From Bradyrhizobium sp. CCBAU 53338 (lineage in GTDB: Bacteria; Pseudomonadota; Alphaproteobacteria; Rhizobiales; Xanthobacteraceae), in assembly GCF_015291665.1 (NCBI RefSeq), contig NZ_CP030048.1, positions 124,001 to 188,000 of the forward strand: a DNA stretch of 64,000 nt, read 5' to 3'. Positions 27,886 through 37,207 of the stretch are shown in pieces. The notes under the pieces are model-generated. The model searched no databases. It was not told the origin of the DNA and saw nothing but the letters and a program-made list of their open reading frames with translations. The translations under genes and the position numbers were made by a program. Every line of letters starts with the position of its first letter. Position 1 is the stretch's first letter.

Positions 27886-29274
27886 TCACCGCCGTGGTGC
27901 GCGGCGCTTCTTCGTCGATTGCGTCGGCACGTCGGCCGGCTCGGCCTTCAGCGCACCGATCTTGCGCAGCGCGGCGTCCGCGGCGCGCTCGCCGCTGTCC
28001 CAGGCGCCGTCGACCGTGCCCCACAGCGTGTCATGCGTGGCTTCGCCGGCGAGGAACATGTTGCCGATCGGCTCGGTCAAAACTCTTCGCGCGAGTTGTC
28101 CGCCGGGCGAGGCCGCCGACATCGCGCCCATGACATAGGGCGAGGCGTTCCAGCGCGTCACCGCGGTCTTCTGCACGGCGGCCGCCGCCTCGCTGCCGAA
28201 CAGTTTTGTGATCCACTCCTTCGCGAATGCCGTCATCGCCTTCTCGCCCTGCTCGGCGAGATCGCGGCCGAACGAGCCGCCGACGTCGATCGAGCACAGC
28301 GAGGATCCCCCGATATTGGCGTACATCAGTGCGGTGCGCGTCGAAGTGCTCTGCTCGACGAGAACATCGTCGCGCGCGAGGCCCAGCGGGTTGCCTGGCA
28401 GCTGCAGCACGATGCGATCGTAGCTGCCGAGGGTGAGCTTCGATACCGCATCGAGCGTGCGCTTGGGAATGTCGGGCGCGAACTTGAGCGCACCCGACGT
28501 CAGCACATTGGTCGATACCGTGACGATGGCCGCGCGCGCGGCGATCTTGCCGGATGGCGTCTCCACGCTGACGTCGCGGTTGCTCCAGGCGATGCGGCTG
28601 GCCGGCGTCGAAAGCACCGTCGGCACCTGCTCGCCGAGCCTGGCGATCAACGTGCCCAGACCCTGGCGGCAGGCGATCGGGGCATTGCGGTCCTGCGCGC
28701 GCGCCTTGTCGATCGCCGACAGCTCCTTCAGATCCTTGCCGGCAAAGCTCGCGCCGAGGACGAATTCGGCGGCCCCCGCCCAGTCGCCGAGATCCTTCGG
28801 CAGCACAGACGCGCAGGAGGTATCGAGCTTGCCGCGCGCGGCCTCGTCGATGGCACGGTTGGTGCGCACCAGTGCCGCCAGAAACTCCTCGGTCTCGCCC
28901 GCGCGCGCATTGCGGCGGCCGATGCGCATCTTCTGACCCGACGGTGCAGGGGACACATCGAGCCCGGCACTGCGCGCGAGCCGGATCATCGGATTGGTGT
29001 CGGGATTGTGCATCCAGCGTGCGCCGCGATCGAACGGCACGTCGAAGGTGGTCGTATCCGTGATGCAGCGCCCGCCGACTTGCGACGCCGCCTCCACCAC
29101 CACGACCTTGCGATTGGCTGCCATGACGCGCCGCGCTGCAGCGATGCCGGCCGCTCCCGCACCGATCACGACAATGTCAGCCTCGCGCGGCAGGGGTGCG
29201 GCCGTTGCGCGCAGGACCGGCGCTGCGGCAAAGGCTGCCGACGCCGATAGGAAGCTGCGGCGCGTGATTGTCAT
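27886..29274 (-). CDS. Tat-exported FAD-dependent amine oxidase family protein
   Basis: 462 residues from ATG 29274. N-terminal Tat signal MTITRRSFLSASAAFAAAP, then the FAD-binding IVVIGAGAAGIAAARRVMAA and VEAASQVGGRCIT, and the C-terminal FAD motif NMFLAGEATHDTLWGTVDGA. This is the flavin-containing monoamine oxidase / L-amino-acid oxidase superfamily. The final residues are Lys/Arg-rich (STKKRRAPRR). Being Tat-exported it would act in the periplasm; the substrate is not evident. Confidence 0.87.
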   Translation of the reverse strand: MTITRRSFLSASAAFAAAPVLRATAAPLPREADIVVIGAGAAGIAAARRVMAANRKVVVVEAASQVGGRCITDTTTFDVPFDRGARWMHNPDTNPMIRLARSAGLDVSPAPSGQKMRIGRRNARAGETEEFLAALVRTNRAIDEAARGKLDTSCASVLPKDLGDWAGAAEFVLGASFAGKDLKELSAIDKARAQDRNAPIACRQGLGTLIARLGEQVPTVLSTPASRIAWSNRDVSVETPSGKIAARAAIVTVSTNVLTSGALKFAPDIPKRTLDAVSKLTLGSYDRIVLQLPGNPLGLARDDVLVEQSTSTRTALMYANIGGSSLCSIDVGGSFGRDLAEQGEKAMTAFAKEWITKLFGSEAAAAVQKTAVTRWNASPYVMGAMSAASPGGQLARRVLTEPIGNMFLAGEATHDTLWGTVDGAWDSGERAADAALRKIGALKAEPADVPTQSTKKRRAPRR

Positions 29275-29460
29275 GTCATGGTTTCCGGGGACTTGCAGCG
29301 AACGGGAACAGCCAGCGAACCTTGCCGTATCTGATGTTGCGCAGCAACCATCATGGTGAATCAATCGTGCTCGACCTCACAGACCCATGAACCGAATTGC
29401 AACAGGTTTCGACCATGATACAGATGGAAAAAAGATGGCCAGAAAGGCCCGGGGGAGTTC

Positions 29461-30408
29461 ATGGGGACGGTCCTAGATTCAGTCGGCAAATTGATAGCCG
29501 CGTACCTCTCGAAGGAGGTGCCGGGCTACGAGCCGTTCACGCCGAGCGACCCCGAGCACCTGCGCGGCGTGATCCAGCCCGGCGACGTCATGCTGGTCGA
29601 GGGCAACAACCGCATCTCCGGCATCATCAAATATCTGACGCAGTCGACCTGGTCGCATGCCGCGCTCTATGTCGGCCCGGTCGAAGGCGCGCAGGAGCCT
29701 GATGGCGAGCCGCATGTGCTGATCGAGGCCAATATCGGCGAGGGCGTCACCTCCGCCCCGCTGTCGAAATATTTCCCCTATCACACCCGACTCTGCCGCC
29801 CGGTCGGGCTCTCCTACGAGGATCGCACCACCGTGTGCCGCTATGCGATCAACCGCATCGGCTTCGGCTACGACACCAAGAACATCATCGACCTGATGCG
29901 CTTCCTGTTCCCGCTGCCGGTGCCGCAGCGCTGGCGGCGGCGCATGATCGCGATCGGCTCGGGCGATCCGACCAAGATCATCTGTTCGGCGCTGATCGCG
30001 CAGGCCTTCGACGCCGTGCGCTATCCGATCCTGCCGAAGATCACCAAGGCCGGCAGCCGCGCCGCGCGCCGCGAGATCCTGCACATCCGCGACTCCTCGC
30101 TCTACATGCCCCGCGACTTCGACATCTCGCCCTACTTCGAAGTCGTCAAACCCACCATCGTGCACGGCTTCGACTACACAGCCTTGCACTGGGCCGACAA
30201 GCAAAAGCCGCTCGAGGAGGTAGCGGGCTCATTCGGTGTGTTTCCAGAAACGGTCAGTTCGCCGCCGCTCGTTCCTGAAGCGATTGACGAAGAAGCGCCG
30301 GCTGAGGTTTCGGCTGAGCAAATGAGCGCCGCGCATGTCTCGTTACTGAAGAAGCTGGCGATGTATCGCCCGCGGCGCCGAGGTCGGACGAGAGAGCGGG
30401 CGGCATAG
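29461..30408 (+). CDS. YiiX-like permuted NlpC/P60 family hydrolase
   Basis: 315 residues. The conserved segment PGDVMLVEGNNRISGIIKYL...STWSHAALYVG carries the His of the catalytic site (SHAALY); the Cys is in KIICSALIAQAF, later in sequence as expected for permuted NlpC/P60 (YiiX/YebB) proteins. No signal peptide is visible, and the C-terminus is Lys/Arg-rich. GGGGGAG lies 5-6 nt before the start. Probably a peptidase or amidase/acyl-transfer enzyme; target not known. Confidence 0.75.
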   Translation: MGTVLDSVGKLIAAYLSKEVPGYEPFTPSDPEHLRGVIQPGDVMLVEGNNRISGIIKYLTQSTWSHAALYVGPVEGAQEPDGEPHVLIEANIGEGVTSAPLSKYFPYHTRLCRPVGLSYEDRTTVCRYAINRIGFGYDTKNIIDLMRFLFPLPVPQRWRRRMIAIGSGDPTKIICSALIAQAFDAVRYPILPKITKAGSRAARREILHIRDSSLYMPRDFDISPYFEVVKPTIVHGFDYTALHWADKQKPLEEVAGSFGVFPETVSSPPLVPEAIDEEAPAEVSAEQMSAAHVSLLKKLAMYRPRRRGRTRERAA

Positions 30409-30546
30409 CTCTGCCGTCTCCTGGCGAAGGCCAGGACCCATCACTCCAATTGGCAGATTGCGAAGATTCGGCGTGCGGTACGGCTACCGGACGCAATTGA
30501 TGGATTCCGCGGGATGGTGCTGGCTTGCGCCAGACGACGGAAGAAC

Positions 30547-30822
30547 CTACCGCTCCGCCCTGCCAATCACCGCCATCAGCTCCGCGATCTTCTCGCGCTG
30601 ATCCGCCTTGTCGCCGCTCGCAATCGCGTGCTCGACGCAGTGCGCGACGTGGTCCTTCAAGACCTCTTCCTCGACCCGGCGCAGTGCGGCGCGCACCGCC
30701 GAGATCTGCGTGACGATGTCGATGCAATAGCGGTCTTCCTCTACCATTTTCGACAGGCCACGAACCTGGCCCTCGATCCGGCCGAGACGTTTTCCGACGG
30801 AAGCCTTGATGTCCTTGCGCAT
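30547..30822 (-). CDS. csoR: CsoR-type copper-sensing repressor
   Basis: 91 residues, all-helical CsoR/FrmR/RcnR fold. The conserved metal ligands are Cys in DRYCIDIVTQ and His/Cys in DHVAHCVEHA, the CsoR pattern (Cys-His-Cys) for Cu(I). Copper binding would release it from the operator between it and copA. It is divergent from copA, sharing the 50-bp promoter region at 30823-30872. Confidence 0.88.
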   Translation of the reverse strand: MRKDIKASVGKRLGRIEGQVRGLSKMVEEDRYCIDIVTQISAVRAALRRVEEEVLKDHVAHCVEHAIASGDKADQREKIAELMAVIGRAER

Positions 30823-30830
30823 GACCTCTA

Positions 30831-30849
30831 TATACCCCTACCGGGTATA
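30831..30849. promoter_or_regulatory. CsoR operator between csoR and copA
   Basis: TATACCC at 30831-30837 and GGGTATA at 30843-30849 form a perfect 7-bp inverted repeat with a CTACC centre, embedded in the 50-bp gap between the divergent csoR and copA starts. CsoR operators typically show TACCCC/GGGGTA-like GC-cored palindromes with flanking AT. The pairing is direct; binding is inference. Confidence 0.75.
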
Positions 30850-30872
30850 GGTTACAAGGCCGGAGTGCAGGA

Positions 30873-33317
30873 ATGAGCGACACGAACCACAGCCATCATC
30901 ACCGGAACACGCAGTCCGGATGCGGCTGCTCCACCAAGATCGCGGCGACCGCGCCCAAGCCCGCCGTCTCGTCCTGCTGCGGCGGTCACGGCGATCATGC
31001 TCAGCATCACGGTCATGACCACGGCGCGACAAAGGTGCTCGATCCCGTCTGCGGCATGACGGTCGATCCCGCGACCTCGAAGCATCGCTTCGAGCACCAC
31101 GGCGAGACTTTCCATTTCTGCTCCGCCGGCTGCCGCGCCAAGTTTGCCGCCGATCCCGCCAAGTACCTCTCAAAGGACAAGGCGTCCGAGCCGGCGATGC
31201 CTGAAGGTACGATCTACACCTGCCCGATGCATCCGGAGATCCGCCAGGTCGGACCCGGCAGCTGCCCGATCTGCGGCATGGCGCTCGAGCCGGAAGTCGC
31301 GAGCCTGGAGACCGGACCCAATCCGGAACTCGCCGACATGACGCGGCGGTTCTGGATCGGCGGTACGCTGGCACTGCCAGCCGTCGTACTGGAAATGGGC
31401 GGCCATCTCGCGGGGCCGCACAACTGGATCGATCCGACATTGTCGAACTGGATCCAGCTCGTGTTCGCCACGCCCGTCGTGCTGTGGGCCGGCTGGCCGT
31501 TCCTGGTGCGCGGCTGGCAGTCGCTGCTGACGCGCAACCTCAACATGTTCACGCTGATCGCGATGGGTACCGGCGTTGCCTATGTCTACAGCCTGATCGG
31601 CACCATCGCGCCGCAGATCTTCCCCGCCACCTTCCGCGGCCACGGAGGCGCAGTCGCCGTCTATTTCGAAGCGGCCGCCGTCATCACCGTTCTGGTCCTG
31701 CTCGGCCAGGTGCTGGAACTGCGCGCCCGCGATGCGACGTCGGGCGCGATCAAGGCGCTGCTCCAGCTCGCGCCGAAAACCGCGCGGCGCGTCGATGCCG
31801 ATGGCTCCGAGCACGAGGTCGAGATCGATACGCTTCGCGCGGATGACCGCTTGCGCGTCCGTCCCGGTGAGAAAGTGCCAGTCGATGGCGTAATCCTCGA
31901 GGGTCGCTCCTCGCTCGATGAATCGCTCGTCACGGGCGAATCGATGCCCGTCACCAAGGAGGCCGGCGCCAAGGTGATCGCCGGTACGCTCAATCAATCC
32001 GGCAGCTTCGTCATGCGCGCCGACAAGGTCGGGCGCGAGACGCTGCTGTCGCAAATCGTGCAGATGGTCGCTGACGCCCAGCGCTCGCGCGCACCGATCC
32101 AGCGGCTGGCCGATCAGGTCGCGGGCTGGTTCGTGCCGACCGTCATCGCGGTTGCCGTCATCGCGTTCGCGGCATGGGCCTGGTTCGGACCGGAGCCGCG
32201 GCTGGCGTTCGGTCTGGTGGCTGCCGTCAGCGTGCTGATCATCGCCTGCCCCTGCGCGCTGGGCCTCGCGACCCCGATGTCGATCATGGTCGGCGTCGGC
32301 CGCGGTGCGCAGGCCGGCGTCCTGATCAAGAATGCCGAAGCGCTGGAGCGGATGGAGAAGATCGACACGCTCGTCGTCGACAAGACCGGCACGCTGACCG
32401 AGGGCAAGCCCAAGGTGGTGTCGATCGTGCCGGCTACCGGCTTTGCCGAGGACGACATTGTCCGACTCGCGGCCAGCGTCGAGCGCGCCAGCGAGCATCC
32501 GCTGGCCGACGCGATCGTGCGCGCGGCCAAGGAGAGGCAGCTTGCGCTCGGCCAGGTCGAAGAGTTCGATTCGCCTACCGGCAAGGGCGCGACCGGCCAG
32601 GTCGACGGCAGGACCATCGTGCTCGGCAACGCCAAATACCTGACGTCGATCGGCATCGACACCAGGGCGCTCGATGCCGAGGCCGAACGCTTGCGCGGCG
32701 ACGGCGCCACCGTGATCAACATGGCAATCGACGGCGCGCTTGCCGGCCTGTTCGCCATCGCCGATCCGGTCAAGGCCTCGACCCCGGAGGCCCTGAAGGC
32801 GCTCGCGGCCGAGGGCATCAAGGTCATCATGCTGACCGGCGACAACCGCACCACGGCGGAGGCGGTGGCGCGCCGGCTCGGCATTGCCGATGTCGAAGCC
32901 GAGGTGCTGCCCGACCAGAAGAGCGCGGTCGTGATGAAGCTGCAAAAGGCCGGACGCAGCGTCGCGATGGCCGGCGACGGCGTCAACGACGCACCGGCGC
33001 TGGCGGCGGCCGAGGTGGGCATCGCCATGGGCACCGGCACCGACGTTGCAATGGAAAGCGCCGGCGTCACCCTGCTGAAGGGCGACCTCACCGGCATCGT
33101 GCGTGCGCGAAAGCTGTCGCAGGCGACGATGAGCAATATCAGGCAAAATCTGTTCTTCGCCTTCATCTACAACGCTGCCGGCATTCCGATCGCCGCCGGC
33201 ATCCTCTATCCCGCCTTCGGCCTGCTGCTGTCGCCGATCATCGCGGCCGCGGCGATGGCGCTGTCCTCGGTGAGCGTGGTCGGCAATGCGCTAAGGCTGC
33301 GTGCGACGAAGCTGTGA
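30873..33317 (+). CDS. copA: Cu(I) P1B-type ATPase with metal-binding N-terminus
   Basis: 814 residues. The N-terminus (1-60) is His/Cys-rich ([18 protein letters not shown]), followed by a YHS domain ([10 protein letters not shown], ~52-100) and a heavy-metal-binding motif [11 protein letters not shown]...CPICGM (~108-140). The ATPase part has eight membrane helices, the CPC motif at ~459-461 ([12 protein letters not shown]), phosphorylated Asp503 in [10 protein letters not shown], the SEHPLADAI and [10 protein letters not shown] motifs. The CPC specificity indicates Cu(I)/Ag(I) export. Divergent from csoR; nikR follows 57 bp downstream. Confidence 0.93.
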   Translation: MSDTNHSHHHRNTQSGCGCSTKIAATAPKPAVSSCCGGHGDHAQHHGHDHGATKVLDPVCGMTVDPATSKHRFEHHGETFHFCSAGCRAKFAADPAKYLSKDKASEPAMPEGTIYTCPMHPEIRQVGPGSCPICGMALEPEVASLETGPNPELADMTRRFWIGGTLALPAVVLEMGGHLAGPHNWIDPTLSNWIQLVFATPVVLWAGWPFLVRGWQSLLTRNLNMFTLIAMGTGVAYVYSLIGTIAPQIFPATFRGHGGAVAVYFEAAAVITVLVLLGQVLELRARDATSGAIKALLQLAPKTARRVDADGSEHEVEIDTLRADDRLRVRPGEKVPVDGVILEGRSSLDESLVTGESMPVTKEAGAKVIAGTLNQSGSFVMRADKVGRETLLSQIVQMVADAQRSRAPIQRLADQVAGWFVPTVIAVAVIAFAAWAWFGPEPRLAFGLVAAVSVLIIACPCALGLATPMSIMVGVGRGAQAGVLIKNAEALERMEKIDTLVVDKTGTLTEGKPKVVSIVPATGFAEDDIVRLAASVERASEHPLADAIVRAAKERQLALGQVEEFDSPTGKGATGQVDGRTIVLGNAKYLTSIGIDTRALDAEAERLRGDGATVINMAIDGALAGLFAIADPVKASTPEALKALAAEGIKVIMLTGDNRTTAEAVARRLGIADVEAEVLPDQKSAVVMKLQKAGRSVAMAGDGVNDAPALAAAEVGIAMGTGTDVAMESAGVTLLKGDLTGIVRARKLSQATMSNIRQNLFFAFIYNAAGIPIAAGILYPAFGLLLSPIIAAAAMALSSVSVVGNALRLRATKL

Positions 33318-33374
33318 GGGCGACGAAATCCGTGTAGAACAGGTCCATTCGGCGGTACCCGCAGAGAGGGCCTG

Positions 33375-33821
33375 ATGCAGCGGATTACGATCACGATCGA
33401 GGACGATCTTTTAGCGGAGATCGACGCTGCCGCCGAGGCGCGCGGCTACCAGAACCGCAGCGAGGTCATCCGCGATCTCGCCCGCGCCGGGCTGCAGCAA
33501 TCGAGCGAGGACACCGCGCAGAGCGGCCCCTGCGTTGCCGGCCTCGTCTATGTCTACGATCACGCCGCGCGCGACCTCTCGAAGCGGCTGGTGCAGGAAT
33601 TCCACGGCCATCACGACCTCGCGCTCGCCACCCTGCACGTCCATCTCGACGACGACAATTGCATGGAGATGACGGCGCTCCGCGGTGACGCCGCCGAGGT
33701 CAGACACTTTGCCGATCACATCATCGCCGAGCGCGGGGTGCGTTATGGGCGTGTGGTGATGATTCCGACGGGGGAAGGCAAGCCTTCCAAGATGCGGAAG
33801 CACGGGCATCGGCACGATTGA
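33375..33821 (+). CDS. nikR: Nickel-responsive regulator NikR
   Basis: 148 residues: N-terminal ribbon-helix-helix (MQRITITIEDDLLAEIDAAA, residues 1-45) and C-terminal ACT-like regulatory domain with the nickel ligands, the His/Cys cluster in HGHHDLALATLHVHLDDDNC (HxxH, HVH and Cys), and a His-rich tail HGHRHD. NikR represses nickel-uptake genes when nickel is abundant. No nik uptake genes are in the window; it sits directly after the copper ATPase gene. Confidence 0.93.
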   Translation: MQRITITIEDDLLAEIDAAAEARGYQNRSEVIRDLARAGLQQSSEDTAQSGPCVAGLVYVYDHAARDLSKRLVQEFHGHHDLALATLHVHLDDDNCMEMTALRGDAAEVRHFADHIIAERGVRYGRVVMIPTGEGKPSKMRKHGHRHD

Positions 33822-33829
33822 TTCTTCCC

Positions 33830-33853
33830 CCTCTCCCCGCAGGCGGGGAGAGG
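33830..33853. repeat. GC-rich palindrome, possible terminator, after nikR
   Basis: CCTCTCCCCGC pairs with GCGGGGAGAGG, separated by AG. It lies between convergent nikR and the HMG-CoA lyase gene. The same type of palindrome appears at 38624-38649 and is the insertion site of the IS element at 47765. Probably a repetitive intergenic palindrome that could also act as a bidirectional terminator. Confidence 0.6.
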
Positions 33854-33861
33854 CGCACCAC

Positions 33862-34809
33862 TCAAGCCGCCTTCGCTGCAGTCCCGCTCGGCAATCCTGC
33901 GCGCGCGAGACCACCATAGAGCTGCTCGTTCGGCATTTCCTCGCGCAGGATCTTGCGCACCGTAATCAGCTTCTCGAGATCGATTCCCGTCGCAAAACCC
34001 TTGCTCTCGCACAGGAACACGAGGTCCTCGAACACGACATTGCCGGTCGCGCCGGGCGCGAAGGGGCAACCGCCGAGGCCGCCGAGCGAGCCGTCGAGGA
34101 TGCGGACGCCTTCGTCGAGGGCGGCAGCGGCGTTGGCGATGCCCATGCCTCGGGTGTCGTGGAGATGGATGCAGATCGGCCTTTTCCCCGCGAGCTTGAC
34201 CGCGGCGCGCGACAAGTCACCGACCTGCTTCGGCCCGGCATAGCCGACGGTGTCGGCGATCGCGACGAAATCGACGCCGGCCTCGAGGCACTTGTCGACG
34301 AGCCGCAGCACTTCCTCGGGATCGACCGCGCCTGTTATCGAGCAGCCGAGCGCCATCGAGATCGCGGCATTCACCAGCGGCTTGTGGGTGCTGGCATCGC
34401 GCATCTCGCACAGGCGCTTGATGTTGGCGATTGCGGACTCGCGCGAGCGATGCGCGTTGGCCTGGCTGTGCTCCTCGGTGGCTGAAACCACCGAGGCGAT
34501 CTCGCCGACCCCTGATTCCAGCGCCTCGTTGACGCCGCGCTCGTTGAGCGCGAGCGCGATGCCGTGGGCACCGGGCAGGCTCGCCACCGTCGCGATGACA
34601 TCACGGACATCGGCGAATTGCGGAAAGGTCTTTGCCGGGAGGAACGAGCCGACCTCGAAATGCCTGACGCCCGCGGCGTATTCCTCGCGGACCCAGCGCT
34701 GCTTGGCCTCGGTCGACGGAAACTTCTTCACGAGCTGGAGCCCGTCGCGCAAGCCGACTTCGCGCACGCTGACGCGATCCGCGGGATAAATCGTCTCGAT
34801 CCGGCTCAT
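33862..34809 (-). CDS. Hydroxymethylglutaryl-CoA lyase
   Basis: 315 residues from ATG 34809. HMG-CoA lyase family TIM barrel: the RDGLQLVKKFP motif with the conserved Arg-Asp, IAVDT-like region IADTVGYAG, and the signature GGLGGCPFAPGATGNV with the catalytic Cys. Splits HMG-CoA (or citramalyl/other 3-hydroxy-acyl-CoA) to acetyl-CoA and acetoacetate in leucine and related catabolism. Its start overlaps the CaiB/BaiF gene by 4 bp, so the two are translationally coupled. Confidence 0.9.
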   Translation of the reverse strand: MSRIETIYPADRVSVREVGLRDGLQLVKKFPSTEAKQRWVREEYAAGVRHFEVGSFLPAKTFPQFADVRDVIATVASLPGAHGIALALNERGVNEALESGVGEIASVVSATEEHSQANAHRSRESAIANIKRLCEMRDASTHKPLVNAAISMALGCSITGAVDPEEVLRLVDKCLEAGVDFVAIADTVGYAGPKQVGDLSRAAVKLAGKRPICIHLHDTRGMGIANAAAALDEGVRILDGSLGGLGGCPFAPGATGNVVFEDLVFLCESKGFATGIDLEKLITVRKILREEMPNEQLYGGLARAGLPSGTAAKAA

Positions 34810-35984
34810 GCGCGCCTCCCAGCGGCTTTTGACGTGACGTCGTTGTTGTCGTCGATCTCGGCACGGACAGCGGACGTGTCGGCGCCGAGCGGCGCGACCT
34901 TCAGGCCTTCGCCGAGATGGTTGCCATTCCACTCGATCGGCAGCGTCGGCACATGGAACGATTTGCCGTCGGCGTTGACATTCGTGACAAGCCCGCCGGG
35001 CCGCAGCACATGCGGGTCGGTCAGCAGATCCTCGGGCCGGTTGATCGGCGAGAAGCAGATGTTGAGCGCGTCGAGCTTTCGCGACAGCTCGCCCACGTTC
35101 CATTGCCGGATGATCTCGGCGACGCGCGGGAGAATCCGCGGACGCGCCAGGATGCGGTCGGTGGTGGTGCGCAGGGCGGGATCGTCGAGAAACTCGCTCA
35201 AGCCGAACTCGCGGCAGAACGCCTGCCAGTGCCCCTCCGTCACGACGCCGATGAAGATGCGGCCATCGCCGGCGGCGTCGAAAATATCGTAGATCGGCCA
35301 TGCATGCTCGCGCTCGGGCATCGAGCGCGGCTTGTTGCCGGTCATCTCGTACTCGACCATGTGCTGGGCGACCAGGAACAGGCAGTTCTCGAACAGACCG
35401 ATACGGATGTCGGCGCCGTCACGCTTGCCACCGCGCTTCTGGTAGAGCGCAGCCAGGATGGCGATCACGCCGAACATGCCGCCCATGATGTCGTTGGCGG
35501 AGGAACCGACGCGCTGCGGCTTCTCCTTGGTGCCGGTCATGGCAGCGAGCCCCGACATCATCTGCACGACCTCGTCGAGCGCCGGACGATGCTCGTAGGG
35601 GCCGGACAGAAAGCCCTTGTGGCCGGCGACGATCAGATGCGGATGATGGCGGCGCAGCTCCTCGACACCCAACCCCTGCTTCTCGAGCAGGCCGTCGCGA
35701 AAATTCTCCAGGAACACGTCGGCCGTTTCCAGCAGCCTATGCATGGTGTCGCGATCCTCTGGCTTCTCGAAATCCAGTACCACGCTGCGCTTGCCGCGGT
35801 TGAACAGCGGGAAGAACGCCGTGCCCATGCCGCCGAGGGAGCGGGTCTTGTCGCCGGCGGGCGGCTCGACCTTGATTACCTCGGCGCCAAGCTGCGCCAG
35901 GATCATGCCGCAGGTCGGGCCCATCACCATGTGGGTCATCTCGACGACCCGCACGCCTTCGAGCGGCAATCCGGTTTCAGCCAT
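34806..35984 (-). CDS. CaiB/BaiF CoA-transferase family protein
   Basis: 392 residues of class III CoA-transferase. N-terminus GVRVVEMTHMVMGPTCGMIL with EVIKVEPPAGDK, then FLENFRDGLLEKQGLG and the PALDEVVQMMSGLAAMTG region with the conserved Asp. Likely transfers CoA to an organic acid destined for cleavage by the downstream HMG-CoA lyase-like enzyme, as in itaconate/citramalate or other dicarboxylate degradation routes. A divergent LysR regulator lies 120 bp away and probably controls the pair. Confidence 0.87.
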   Translation of the reverse strand: MAETGLPLEGVRVVEMTHMVMGPTCGMILAQLGAEVIKVEPPAGDKTRSLGGMGTAFFPLFNRGKRSVVLDFEKPEDRDTMHRLLETADVFLENFRDGLLEKQGLGVEELRRHHPHLIVAGHKGFLSGPYEHRPALDEVVQMMSGLAAMTGTKEKPQRVGSSANDIMGGMFGVIAILAALYQKRGGKRDGADIRIGLFENCLFLVAQHMVEYEMTGNKPRSMPEREHAWPIYDIFDAAGDGRIFIGVVTEGHWQAFCREFGLSEFLDDPALRTTTDRILARPRILPRVAEIIRQWNVGELSRKLDALNICFSPINRPEDLLTDPHVLRPGGLVTNVNADGKSFHVPTLPIEWNGNHLGEGLKVAPLGADTSAVRAEIDDNNDVTSKAAGRRA

Positions 35985-36104
35985 CCGTCACTCCATGTCC
36001 GTACGGGTTCGAAGACTAGGTCTTCACAAGCCTTCTTAAAAATATAATCTGTCGAAGAATGCCTTCGCGCTTATAGAACGCTTCACCGCCAATGGCGATC
36101 TGAC

Positions 36105-37037
36105 ATGGATTCGCGCCAGCTCCGCTATTTCATCGCCGTCTACGAGCAGCGGAACCTGTCGCGCGCCGCCGACCAGGTGAATGTCGCCCAATCCGCGCTC
36201 AGCCACCATATCTCGAACCTGGAAGCCGAGTTCGCAACGCCGCTGTTCGAGCGCAAGTCGCGCGGCATGGACCCGACCGCGGCCGGCGAGCGGCTCTACG
36301 AGCACGCCCGCATCATCCTGCGTGCGATGGCGGAGGCCGAGACCGAGGTGCGCGAGGGCGCCCGCGTCATTGCCGGCGAGATCTCGATCGGCATGGCGAA
36401 TTCCGGCGTCAAGGCGATCGGCGTCGAGCTGATGCGCACGGTGCTGACCAAGTATCCCAAGCTGAAGCTGTCGCTCACCGAGAGCCTGTCCGGCGCGACG
36501 CTGATGCATCTCATGGTCTCCAACGTCGACCTCGCGCTGGTCTACAATCCGCCATCGGAGAAAGAGCTGATCACGGAGGCCGTGCTCGAGGAGGAGATGT
36601 TCCTGGTCGGCATTCCCAGGCTCGTCGGCAAGGCCAAAACGCCCATCCGCTTCGAGGAGCTGAGCCGGCTGCCGCTGATCCTGCTGCGCTACGGCCTCGG
36701 CCTGTCCTCGCGCGCGCTGCTCGACGATCCCGTGCTGCTCAAGCGGCTGGAGGGCGGCGCGATCCTGCACGCCAATTCGATCACCGGCATGACCGGCGCG
36801 CTGGTGGAGGGGCTCGGCTGCACCATCGCGACCAAGCTGTTCGCGCGGGAAGAACTCGCTGCCGGCCGCCTTGTCGCGCGCGAAGTGATCGCCCCGAAAC
36901 TCACCCGTACGCTCTATCTCTGTCGCCTGCGCAACCGCCCGATGACCTACGCGATGGAAGAGATGCGCCGCCTGATGCTGTCGCTGATTGCCGAGCAGGT
37001 GCGCAACGGCGGCTGGCAGGCGACGCTGGTGGAGTAG
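36105..37037 (+). CDS. LysR family transcriptional regulator
   Basis: 310 residues. HTH at the N-terminus: MDSRQLRYFIAVYEQRNLSR, AADQVNVAQSALSHHISNLE. The C-terminal effector-binding domain resembles the CynR/CbbR-like group. It is divergent from the CoA-transferase/lyase operon (start 35984), the classic arrangement for LysR control; the effector is probably a pathway acid. No T-N11-A motif was confirmed by eye in the 120-bp gap. Confidence 0.9.
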   Translation: MDSRQLRYFIAVYEQRNLSRAADQVNVAQSALSHHISNLEAEFATPLFERKSRGMDPTAAGERLYEHARIILRAMAEAETEVREGARVIAGEISIGMANSGVKAIGVELMRTVLTKYPKLKLSLTESLSGATLMHLMVSNVDLALVYNPPSEKELITEAVLEEEMFLVGIPRLVGKAKTPIRFEELSRLPLILLRYGLGLSSRALLDDPVLLKRLEGGAILHANSITGMTGALVEGLGCTIATKLFAREELAAGRLVAREVIAPKLTRTLYLCRLRNRPMTYAMEEMRRLMLSLIAEQVRNGGWQATLVE

Positions 37038-37207
37038 GGAGACGCGGACTCTCCCGAGTTCGAAAATCTCGAACGCTTCGATCGATATGTTCGTCTGGAT
37101 TTCTGGCGTCGCCCGGCCAACATGGCGCGGTCCGGCAAGGTTCGCGAAAACCACAGAGATGAGCCGCCGGGAACCGCGCGCGATTGGCGCGCCACGGGGA
37201 GGACATC

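Noticed and set aside
31170..33146. 658-codon open frame on the minus strand opposite copA
   Set aside because: Low-complexity Arg/Asp/His-rich translation mirrors copA, which has all P-type ATPase motifs.
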